From Hsuehochloa calcarea (Eukaryota; Streptophyta; Magnoliopsida; Poales; Poaceae): a stretch of 64,000 nt of DNA. This document shows positions 55,150-64,000 of the stretch, piece after piece (position 1 is the stretch's first letter; each line of letters opens with the position of its first letter). The translations under genes were made by a program, and so were the position numbers. The notes under the pieces are model-generated. The model saw only the letters and a program-made list of their open reading frames with translations, did not search any database and was not told where the DNA came from. The stretch spans positions 22,252,818 to 22,316,817 of the forward strand of contig CM070613.1 of assembly GCA_036346395.1 (NCBI GenBank), written 5' to 3'.

Positions 55150-56925
55150 ATGGTGCGGCTTCTCGGGCTGCGAAGCCTGAGCTTCGGGCCAGAGGAGTCG
55201 CCGCGGGAGATCACGGCGGCCGGCGGCGACGCGGCGCCGCCGGTCGGGAGCAGCGGATGGCTCGTCCGCTTCTTCGACTCCGCCTTCTTCTGCGAGTGGA
55301 TCGCCGTCAGCTACCTCTACAAGCACGACCACCCGGGCGTGCGCGACTACCTCTGCAACCGCATGTACGCGCTCCCGCTCCCAGGCCTCGAGGCCTACCT
55401 CTTCCAGGTCTGCTACATGCTCGTGCACAAGCCCAGCCCCTCCCTCGACCGCTTCGTCATCGACACCTGCGCCAAGTCCCTGCGCATTGCCCTCAAGGTG
55501 CACTGGCTCCTCGCCGCGGAACTCGAGCTCGAGGACACTGACGACCTCGATGGGATCGACAGGGTGCAGGAGCAGTGCCAGGCCGCCGCTACCGTGCAGG
55601 GCGAGTGGCTGCCGCTGGTCCGGCCTGCGCCGCTGTCCCCTGCTGCCAATCCACGTGGCAACCCCATGCTCAGCAGGATACGTTCGTCGAAGCAGCGGCT
55701 GCTGTCCCTTGCCTCGTCACCATCGCTTGGCCTGAGCCCCACTGCCGGTGGGACCGGTGGGACCAATGCGGCTGCCGCTGAGGATGTTGGGCATAGTGGA
55801 GGGAAGCAGCCAGTGACACCGTCATCTGAGGATAACAAGCTGCTCAAGAGGCTCAGCATCGGGCCGAAGATGCGTGATGCGCTCTTCTTTAGGCGGTCCA
55901 TGGAGAAGGATGAGGAGCAGGACAGGGATGGGTTCTTTAAGAGGTTGCTTAGAGACAGCAAGGATAAGGAGGAGGAGGATGGGGACAGGGAAGGATTTTT
56001 CAAAAGGTTGCTTAAGGATAGCAGGGAGAAGGAGAATGAGGAGGAAGAAGGGGATAGAGATGGTTTATTCCGCAGGTTGCTAAGGGACAGCAAGGATGAG
56101 GACATGGAGCTGACGCCGAGCTCTGAGGGTTTGTTGAAGCGACTGTTCCGTGATAAGGAGGACAGGCAGGGTGAGGATGATGAGAAGGAAGGCTTTTTCC
56201 GCAGGATATTCAAGGATAAGAATGATGAGAGGAGAGAAAGCATGCATGGAAGTCATGGGGATGAGGAAAGAGTGGGTAAGAGTTTGGAGGATGATGATAG
56301 AGAAGGGTTCTTCCGCAAGATTTTCAAAGATAAGAACGAGGAGAGGAAAGATGGAGGCAATCATAAGCAGCAGGATGATAGGGAAAAGGTCGGTGTGAAC
56401 ACCGAAGAGGACAAGAGGGATGGTTTTTTTCGGCAACTTTTCAAGGAGAAAAACGATGACAAAAAGGAAGGCGCTACACCAAGCAAGAAAGAGGATGACG
56501 ACAAAGGCAGTAAGAGCGCAGATGATGATAATTTCTTTCGCAGGCTTTTCAAGGATAAGAATGAAGAAAAGAAAGGAGCTGCTCATGACAGGAATGAGGA
56601 TGACAAGTGTGAGGAAGGTGACAAGGAAAATTTCTTCCGCAAACTATTTAAGGACAAGCATGAGGAGAGGAGAAATGAAGGGCTTGATGATGATGGTAAG
56701 GGCACCGGTGGTATCGAGGAGGAGGAAAATTCGGAGTTCTTATCATTCCGCAGGTTGTTTAGAGTGCACCCAGAAGATGCTAAGAGTGGGCATATAGAAG
56801 GCAGTCAGCCTAATGGTATTTCTGAGGGTAGCCCAGGATCGGAGAGCTTTTTTAAGCGGCTGTTCCGAGATAGAGACCGCTCGCTTGAAGATTCTGAGCT
56901 CTTTAGTTCAAAAATATCGAAAGAG
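55150..56925 (+). CDS. PI4KB: PI4Kbeta exon 1: LKU region and PPC repeats
   Basis: 592 codons, phase 0 end. Residues about 33-140 form the LKU region, including FVIDTCAKSLRIALKVHWLL. After a Ser/Pro/Gly-rich linker come about 11 repeats with core GFFKRLLRDSKD or NFFRRLFKDKNE, separated by acidic and lysine-rich spacers, ending SFFKRLFRDRDRS. These are the plant PI4Kbeta characteristic (PPC) repeats. GC content is high at the 5' end and falls through the repeats, as in many grass genes. The exon ends ...KISKE at GAG, followed by GCAAGG, a GC-type donor. Reading on past it gives a short non-homologous tail to 57015. Confidence 0.92.
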
Positions 56926-59900
56926 GCAAGGCATCTTCTCTTAATCATTCTTTCTTTGATTTGCAAGCTTCATTGTTCATATTATAGTAGTATTATAGAT
57001 CATCATATTGAGTAATTACGGCCTATGACTTAAGCAGAAAGATATATTTATTAGTTCTAGGTGCGAGATGACATTGTATGGCTAGTTGCCATAAACATTA
57101 TATATGTGAACCTAACAGTTTGATGCACAACTTCTAGTGTTTCGTATAGTGGAGCTTGGGTGTGAATTTCTTAAAGATTTGTTACAAAGATGTTTCTATC
57201 ACGATTTCCCTTCTCTCATGGAAAAATATGAGAATTGTACAACTAGTCTCTCATTTTGGTAAAGTAACTAGAATTACATATGGGTTGTCTTGTAGAAAAC
57301 AATAGTGTTTTACCCTTTTGAATCTCACTGCATTGTAAATGCATGTCTGCATAAATTTGATGTATTAATACATATTATCTACCCATAACTGTTGTAATGT
57401 AAACAAGGATGTTTTGAAATGCATTTTGTTTGGTGTGTTCTAGATTTCAGTTGATGATGGCATCTTGTACTCTGATTATGCTGTTTGCATATATTTTGAA
57501 TTATTACCTTCAGTTTCCAAGTGCACTTGCCTTCGTAACTGTGGTGTATGTGTTTCAGAAACACCCTGGTTCTACAGGAAACAGTGAGAAGCAAAGTGGA
57601 AAACCACCTTTACCAAACAATGTTATAGCAGAGCTTCGAAAAGGCTCTTACTATGCTTCATTGGAGCTTGTTCAATCTTTATGTGATACATCTTATGGCC
57701 TGGTAGACATATTTCCTGTGGAAGATCGCAAGATCGCCCTTCGAGAGGTAAGTCAAATACATTAGTTTGCCACAGTATTGATTATTCACTTTACACCCTT
57801 TCAGATATATTTTTGTTTTTCATCTTACAACAGTTACACTGTGTTGTTCATATTCATTCTAATTTATCACATGCAATGTTTTTTTTTTGTGCCAGTCTCT
57901 TACAGAGATCAATTCACAGATTGCTTCTAGTGAGAAAAATGGAGGTTATTTCTGCTATCCTATTTGAGATATGATGGATATTACTGTTTATTTTTGTCTC
58001 CTAGGTTGCTATATTTTGCTTCTTATGCATGAGTTATAACTATCCTTAGCCTTTCAACATCAAAATTTTGGTGTTACACCCCTGTTAAGATTACATTAGA
58101 ATCTTTAGTTGGAAGCTACTTGACATATCTCATATGGCCCGTGCCTTACTGTTTTATTGTTTTTCCGGCTGCAATTTGAGTTATGGTCACCTTTCTTTAT
58201 CCATAAAAATTATTGCACACAAGTGAAAAAATTCTTATAGGATTCAAATCTGAATATTTCTCTAGTTGTGTCATCCAATATTATAGTTCTCAAAGGACAG
58301 TGATGATAAAATAGTTGAATAAACCATCTGCATAGTTTATTGAGTCGCCTTGTTCGTTTGTGATTTTCGTGCATGAGTCGTCGTCACCATTTTATGTTCT
58401 TTATGTACTACTGTTGTCTTTCACTAAATCTGTTGAAACTGCTAAACATTCACCTGATTTTGACAGTATTGACGTATAGACAGCAAAATGGTACATTAAG
58501 CAATGTCCCGTGTGCCAAAAAAAAGTGCTGTCTTGTCTTTGTCTTTAGTATCACAGTATTAGTGAATTTTAACTCAAGGAAAACGATATAGGCTATTTTC
58601 TGGATTAAGATTCTATCTTTACCTACAAATTGCAAAGCAGCAGCTACATGTGCTCTGAAGCTCTTTTTTCTCTGTTTTCTTCTATACATAGGAGTATGCT
58701 TTCCAATGGGAAAGGGCATATATCGAGTGGTTCATATACCTGAAGATGAGGCTGTTCTTTTAAACTCTAGGGAAAAAGCTCCTTATCTTATATGTGTTGA
58801 AGTTTTGAAAGCAGAAGCACCAAGGTATGTTGTTTTTGTGTGGAAGTTTGATGAAAGTTAATTGTTGGGTTCAATTTTAGCATAAACCTGGTGTTGTTTT
58901 TGTTAGTAGTGTTTAGTTTCTATATATTATTAGTGTAAAAGGATCATATTCCACAGTTGAAATTCTACCAAAAAAATGTTTGATAACTAAGCAAACTGAT
59001 GATCTTCATCACTTTATTTGTTACTGGACCTTCAGTTAGATATCATTCGGGTAACATCACTTGTTTTCTCTCTCTAGCCACTCCAAAGGGTCATCAGATG
59101 TGAACAAACTATCAAAAGGTGGGATACCCTTGGCTAATGGAAATGTGCAGTTGCCAAAGCCACCTCCATGGGCATATCCTTTATGGAGTCGGCATGAAAC
59201 ACAAAATTATGAAACAGACAGAATGCTGAATTCTACCTCTCAGGTTATTGACCAAGCCATGGCTCAACTATGGGAGGCCAAAGTGAAATTTGTAAATGTT
59301 AGTTTCTCTATCGAGAAACTTGGCCGTTCAAGAAGCATTGCAATGTCTGATTCGGGACGTAGGCTAAGACAAGCTACAACAGATTCACATGATCCATCTG
59401 GAGCTTTCCAAGCTATCGATGATCAGCCCATTGAGTGGGTAAAGGTTACTCTGTCTGCAGTTCCAGGAGTTAACATAGAAGATGTAGATGACAATGAACC
59501 GATACGGAAGAAGGACCATCGTCGTGTTCCAAGTACAATTGCCATAGAGGAAGTCAAGGTGCGGTTGACATATCAAATTGGTTTTTAATGTTCATGTCAC
59601 TTGCTAAACATTTTTTGGATTCCTTCTCCAACAAGGTGCTTTTATTTTTATGGTTTGCAGTATTTCTAAACATTCTTCTTATTAACAGTTATATTTGAGA
59701 CTAGTTGTTTAGTTAATCGACAATAGGTACTAGACTTTGATGTGTAACACAAGATGGTTATGCCTATAGAGTATAGAGCATCCAATTGACTGGGAGACCT
59801 GTTGTACTACTGTTTGTTGAATTGTTTTCCTTGACTAGGCTGCAGCATTAAAAGGAGAAGCCCCACCTGGTCTTCCACTGAAAGGAGCTGGTCAAAACAC

Positions 59901-62900
59901 TCAAAATTTAGATTCTAAGGTGAATCACTGATATTCTGGTTTCTTTGGCACATCTTTCGTAAGTTAGTAACTCAATCTTCCCATAGGCAACTGATGGTGG
60001 AGATCCTAAACCAACTGATGCTTTGGCTGGTGAACTTTGGGCTGTCAAGAAAGAGAGAATACGACGGTCCTCAGTTACTGGAAAATCACCTGGCTGGGAC
60101 TTGCGTTCTGTAAGCTACACACGGCATAACTTTTCTGCTATTAGATTATTTACAACACTCTTGAATACAAGCCTTATGAGCATTCATTTTTAGATTATTT
60201 AAATTTAAGTTGCTCTAGAATACTTCTTGATATTTATAATTTATTTACCTTTCCCCCCTGTGGCTGAGCATGGACACCGGTGGGATGGGAAATGGTGTGT
60301 GTGTGTGTGTGTTGATGGGTGCACTTCTTAGGATAATTCTGTGGGTCCCACTAAGGTTCACCAATCCCAAACAGGGATTTATAAAAAAATAGTATTACTT
60401 TTCTGATATTTTAGGGTTTAACTACATGCTTGAAAATCAATTTTAGGGAACAAAATTATATAAAAAGTAACTGTTATTTTGCTACATGTATCATTAATTT
60501 ATAATACCAAGGTTCATAATAAACTTTGTATGAGATAAGGTGTTCTGCCTCTCTCTGGGATTGACTTTACCACTTTTACAGTTGAAGAATTTAACTAACT
60601 TCTTCTATGGGGACAAAAGTAGACATTTGGATCGAGTGACTTACATGGTTAATCGTCTGGAGTGAATGTTTTTTTTCCTAAACTAAAGCAACAAATGGGA
60701 CCACTACAAGTATTTTCTTAGTTTTGTCATGCTCGAGATTCAGCCTGTGCCTTGTTAGATTGTTTTAGTTGTGATATATCCTCAGTTCCGTGCTTCTGAA
60801 CATTTCCTTCAATTGCAGGTTATTGTCAAGAGTGGAGATGATTGCCGACAGGAGCACTTAGCTGTACAGCTTGTTGCACACTTTTATGGTAAAAGAAAAA
60901 CTAAAATCTTGTCATGTTATTAATTGGTTTTGATTTGGACTGGAGGTCGTTCATATTGCATTGTGGCTCTTATCCAACAATCATACTGAAAAGTGTACAT
61001 TTTTCTGAAGAAATTGCATGCTGAATAGATCTTTGTGGTTCTTGTGCTTAGATTGTGCTCCATTTTGTTAATTCGATTACCATATACCTGAGGCCTGAAG
61101 CATGTAATTATGCTATTTGCTGAAATATATGCGAATTTCACTTAGAAAATCAAATTACCTTGAAGACAGTACACGTGGAATTTGATAATATTCATATGTT
61201 GGGATATGCGGTTGCTTCTGCACATACTAAACCACTGCACTTCAGGGCATTATCATAGGCAGGGATCGAAAAACCGGATCCGGCAGGAATCCCGGCCGAC
61301 GGCCGGTCGGCCGGTACCGGTAACCGGCCGGTTACGGAAAAACCGGAAAAATACGGTCAAATTTCAAAATTCAAATTTTGAATTGAAGTTTTCCCGGAAC
61401 TGGTAACCGGTCTGGTTACTGGCCGGGAACCGGAAAAACCAGTTGAAAAACCGGAAAAAACCGGAAAATAGAGAAAATTTGTAATTAACAATTTGAAATT
61501 TGGAATAATGCAATTTTAAAAGTCCTAAATATACTAAAAACTAATGTTTCAATACATAATCTAGCATAATAATGCCTAAACCAACTGAGGAAGGGCATTA
61601 TAGAGTCAAAAATTCAAATTTGAATTTAAATATCCCGGCCGGTTTTTTTTACCGGAACCGAGCGGGAAAACCGGTAAGTAACTGGCGGTTTTTTTACCTT
61701 TGATCATAGGTGTATTTGGAGCAATGTTAACATAATATTCAACTGGAACTACTTTTCTCATGTTATTGTCTATTGCATATTTGCATTGCTTTTGCTCAGG
61801 ACTCCAAAAGAACTATACTGATTAATTTGTCTAAATTATGTGTTATTTCTATTAAGGATGTGTTAAATTGCTAACTTGAAGCTCTTCCTCTTGTTGTCAG
61901 ATATATATCAAGAAGCTGGTTTACCACTTTGGTTACGGCCCTATGAAGTTATTGTCACATCTGCATATACAGCACTAATTGAGACTATTCCTGATACGGT
62001 AGTTATCTTTTCTTCCTAATTAAGCTAGTTCTCTGAATTTATGTGCATACCGAAAGTGCTTAGCTCTACCATTGTTTTGTAATGTCACTTCAGGCATCAA
62101 TTCATTCCATCAAGAGTAGGTTTCCCAGTATCTCCAGTCTCCGTGACTACTATGTAGCCAAGTATGAAGAAAATTCTCAAAACTTCAAACTTGCACAGGT
62201 GAAATGCTGCTTTTTTGGACTATTGTACAGCACAGCAAATTAATCTACATTCATGCTCAGTTTGCAGTCGGAACAGAAATTTTATGAATTGAACAATTTG
62301 ATTATCTGCTTTCAAATGATGTGCAAACTCATACATCTGCTTCTTGTATGCAAAAGTGGGGCTGTAATTGGCTTGCTATGTGGCACAGCAACCATTGTCT
62401 ACTTCTGTCCACACTCCACAGTCCACTCCATGAGATTAGTTTTGTATTGATTGTGTATGCATGCTCCAATATTAGTGGGTTCGTAATCGTATGTAAGATC
62501 TTTAGAATTCCCAGCAAGAGCTTCCAGTGCTTTTAATTTTGCTGTCAAGGTATAGAACTCATATTTCATACTAGTATCAATGTGATTGAACTAGCTACTG
62601 ATATTTTTCTGTTATTCACAGAGAAACTTTGTGGAAAGCATGGCAGGATATTCAATTCTATGCTACCTGCTCCAGGTACTAAAATCAAGTATTTCATTTG
62701 TAATACGGATGTATTTTGTAAATTGGAAATATTACTTGGCATGTTCTGTTGATTTGAATGTGTATTTCTATGCTACTAGTTCAGCAGTAATCAACAAATT
62801 TTGAGACTTGCTTATTGTATATTCACATTTCTAATTATTAGTCCATAAAATTGTTCAAATTATGGAAATTATTTCATTGGTGGCTGAGAAGTTAAAAGTG

Positions 62901-64000
62901 TCAAGCACATGAGGGCCCGTTTGGGTGGGCTGGGATCCCACTCGATCCCGGTCCACGCGAATGGGAAATGTTTTAGATCGGGCACTCTTGTGTTGTGTTG
63001 TGCAATTAGCTACCTATGGATTATTGGCTTATTGCCCTACTAGAATAGATCCATTACTTTGACACGTAATCTCCCTGCTATCTGTAAAGTTTTATTGATG
63101 CAACAGAGCCAGCCAATTCATACAGAATGCTCTGTGTGTGTGTGCAATGTTAATAAAGTATAGATGGTGAGAGGGCCAGCCAACTGATACACCAACTTCT
63201 CTAGCTTTTAAGGGAAAACTAGCAATCAGAAATCCGATCTGTTGGGTGCCTGTTGAACTATTTCATATGGAATGATGCAATCCAAAACATTTTCATATAA
63301 TTATTGAAATGTTTCAAGTGAACTGTTGCAACAAGCATCTGATACTTAGAAGAAAAATGGAAATCTGCCTTTTAACATTTCCAAAATGAAAAAGGCACTT
63401 TGATGCTGCTTTTGTTTTTTCCACAGGCATGACTGCTTTGCCCTCATTATGTCGAAAGGAATTAAATATCCGACTGAGACCCTAGACTTTTCTCTCTAAC
63501 ACAAGATGGAGCGACAAGGACATTGCTGAGCCTTCTTTTGAATTTGCAGGTCAAGGATCGTCACAATGGAAATCTCTTGATAGATGAGGAAGGGCATATT
63601 ATTCATATTGATTTTGGTTTCATTCTTTCCAATTCTCCTGGAGGGGTAAATTTCGAGAGTGCACCATTTAAGCTGACGAGGGAGCTCCTTGAAGTACGAT
63701 AGAAGCTCGTAACTTATTACATATCTTAGATAACAATGTTGAATTATATTTTGATAATAGTTTGAAGTATCATTAAATTTGTTGTGGGGGACAATTCTAG
63801 GTGATGGATTCTGATGCAGAGGGAACTCCCAGCGAGTTCTTTGACTACTTCAAGGTATCTGATGTATAATATGTTGTTCTCCCTTGGCTGCTGGGGCTTC
63901 TCCAATTTCTGTTGGCTTATTTAGTTACATTCATTTGAACTGTTCAGGTGCTATGTATTCAAGGGTTTCTTACTTGTCGGAAGCATGCAGAGCGTATTAT
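55150..64000 (+). CDS. PI4KB: Phosphatidylinositol 4-kinase beta (plant PI4Kbeta type), 3' truncated
   Basis: Makes PI4P from phosphatidylinositol at the trans-Golgi network and its vesicles; plant members interact with RabA4 GTPases. Fourteen exons are visible: 55150-56925, 57559-57747, 57896-57944, 58692-58824, 59078-59558, 59839-59919, 59987-60109, 60819-60888, 61901-61998, 62094-62198, 62622-62675, 63550-63693, 63801-63854, 63948 to the window end. Together they encode 1136 codons without interruption. The N terminus has the lipid kinase unique region (WLVRFFDSAFFCEWIAVSYL). Plant-specific repeats follow at residues 245-575, and the catalytic domain is at the end (DRHNGN at 1056-1061, DFG at 1074-1076). 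By family comparison about 80 residues lie beyond 64000. The ATG at 55150 is the first in frame. Confidence 0.95.
57559..57747 (+). CDS. PI4KB: PI4Kbeta exon 2
   Basis: 63 codons after TTTCAG and before GTAAGT. It reads KPPLPNNVIAELRKGSYYAS and LCDTSYGLVDIFPVEDRKIA, a highly conserved PI4Kbeta block. Confidence 0.93.
57896..58824 (+). CDS. PI4KB: PI4Kbeta exons 3 and 4
   Basis: Exon 3 (57896-57944) encodes SLTEINSQIASSEKNG and ends in phase 1. Exon 4 (58692-58824) restores the frame with VCFPMGKGIYRVVHIPEDEA and VLLNSREKAPYLICVEVLKA. The 747-bp intron between them has GT and AG ends. Confidence 0.9.
59078..59558 (+). CDS. PI4KB: PI4Kbeta exon 5
   Basis: Encodes LSKGGIPLANGNVQLPKPPP, then a less conserved linker, then EWVKVTLSAVPGVN and KDHRRVPSTIAIEEVK at the donor AAG/GTGCGG. 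The acceptor completes a split Ser codon with exon 4. Confidence 0.92.
59839..60888 (+). CDS. PI4KB: PI4Kbeta exons 6-8
   Basis: Exon 6 (59839-59919) reads AAALKGEAPPGLPLKGAG. Exon 7 (59987-60109) reads ALAGELWAVKKERIRRSS and SPGWDLRS. Exon 8 (60819-60888) reads VIVKSGDDCRQEHLAVQLVA, the start of the kinase fold with the Lys of the nucleotide pocket. All have GT-AG borders. A (GT)n run lies in intron 7 near 60294-60312. Confidence 0.92.
61260..61702. mobile_element. hAT-like MITE in intron 8 of PI4Kbeta
   Basis: 443 bp flanked by a perfect 8-bp duplication, ATCATAGG (61252-61259 and 61703-61710), the hAT target-site length. The left terminus is CAGGGATCGAAAAACCGG. The inverted right terminus CAAAGGTAAAAAAACCGC matches it at about 12 of 18 positions. 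Subterminal regions are dense in ACCGGAAAA, GGCCGG and TAACCGG motifs on both strands, as is usual for transposase-binding arrays of hAT elements. There is no coding capacity. It accounts for nearly half of the 1012-bp intron and leaves splice sites intact. Confidence 0.9.
61901..62198 (+). CDS. PI4KB: PI4Kbeta exons 9 and 10
   Basis: Exon 9 (61901-61998) completes the split Asp codon and reads IYQEAGLPLWLRPYEVIVTS and AYTALIETIPDT. Exon 10 (62094-62198) reads ASIHSIKSRFPSISSLRDYY and NSQNFKLAQ. Both lie in the N-lobe/C-lobe junction of the lipid kinase. Confidence 0.93.
62622..62675 (+). CDS. PI4KB: PI4Kbeta exon 11
   Basis: 18 codons, RNFVESMAGYSILCYLLQ, between TTCACAG and GTACTA. The downstream intron is 874 bp. 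A GAGGGCCCGTTTGGGTGGGC motif near 62909 resembles the end of a grass MITE, but no partner end was found. Confidence 0.93.
63550..64000 (+). CDS. PI4KB: PI4Kbeta exons 12-14, catalytic loop, cut by window end
   Basis: Exon 12 (63550-63693) holds the catalytic loop DRHNGN and metal-binding DFG within HIIHIDFGFILSNSPGGVNF. Exon 13 (63801-63854) reads VMDSDAEGTPSEFFDYFK. Exon 14 starts at 63948 (VLCIQGFLTCRKHAERI) and is open at 64000. All key residues of an active PI4K are present. Confidence 0.95.

Noticed and set aside
54667..55503. Minus-strand 278-codon ORF
   Set aside because: Antisense to the GC-rich leader and exon 1 of PI4Kbeta; an effect of codon bias.
55413..56243. Minus-strand 276-codon Ser/Leu-rich ORF
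   Set aside because: Antisense shadow of the PPC repeats (GAG/AAG-rich codons read backwards).
56926..57015. Exon 1 reading on to a stop at 57015 as the true C terminus
   Set aside because: The tail has no similarity to PI4Kbeta and the following exons restore the family sequence in phase from the GC donor.

Overview
The window looks like a grass (Poaceae) nuclear chromosome segment, possibly from the rice tribe. It has one long, intron-rich kinase gene with a GC-rich first exon, set beside about 53 kb of nested LTR retrotransposons of grass-typical kinds. The tribe is a guess, resting mainly on a (TA)n-flanked MITE that resembles rice Micron elements. There are no bacterial genes, tRNAs, rRNAs or CRISPR arrays.

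Regions. 1-3675: a minus-strand Ty3/gypsy LTR running off the left edge, inserted in a copia (SIRE/Maximus-like) gag. That gag (3676-5327 and 10463-11640, minus) is also split by a 5.1-kb gag-only gypsy-like element (5328-10462), and its 5' LTR lies to the right (11681 to about 13480). 13480-16080: LTR-like DNA and a large 24-bp minisatellite. 16091-20123: a rearranged copia block with RNase H, a piece of SIRE-like LTR, integrase, protease, gag and a 5' LTR. 20130-21194: gypsy LTR fragment. 21579-22217: a cyclin-L pseudogene. 23355-28065: a complete but dead Ale/Retrofit-type copia element with a 5-bp target-site duplication. 28066-30994: GC-rich unrecognised DNA and a (TA)n-flanked MITE. 30995-33105: a complete gag-only LTR retrotransposon with an open 284-codon gag. 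34390-43000: gypsy LTR pieces, an AT-rich tandem array, and a SIRE-like element (LTR 36230-38099, gag to about 40870). 43000-53280: three gypsy LTR units, the last a probable solo LTR.

The only clearly functional host gene is a plant phosphatidylinositol 4-kinase beta on the plus strand from 55150. Fourteen coding exons are visible and the window ends inside the catalytic domain. A 443-bp hAT-like MITE with a perfect 8-bp target-site duplication sits in intron 8, and intron 1 is best explained by a GC-AG junction.

The most interesting signal outside the gene is in the gypsy LTR family. Several copies share a short hairpin with a covarying base pair, placed 23-27 nt upstream of a 3'-splice-site-like CAG/TAG. 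That site is followed by a short acidic reading frame ending in a stop. In two copies an upstream acidic frame ends at a GC-type donor in the matching phase. This suggests a spliced acidic mini-ORF carried by the LTR.
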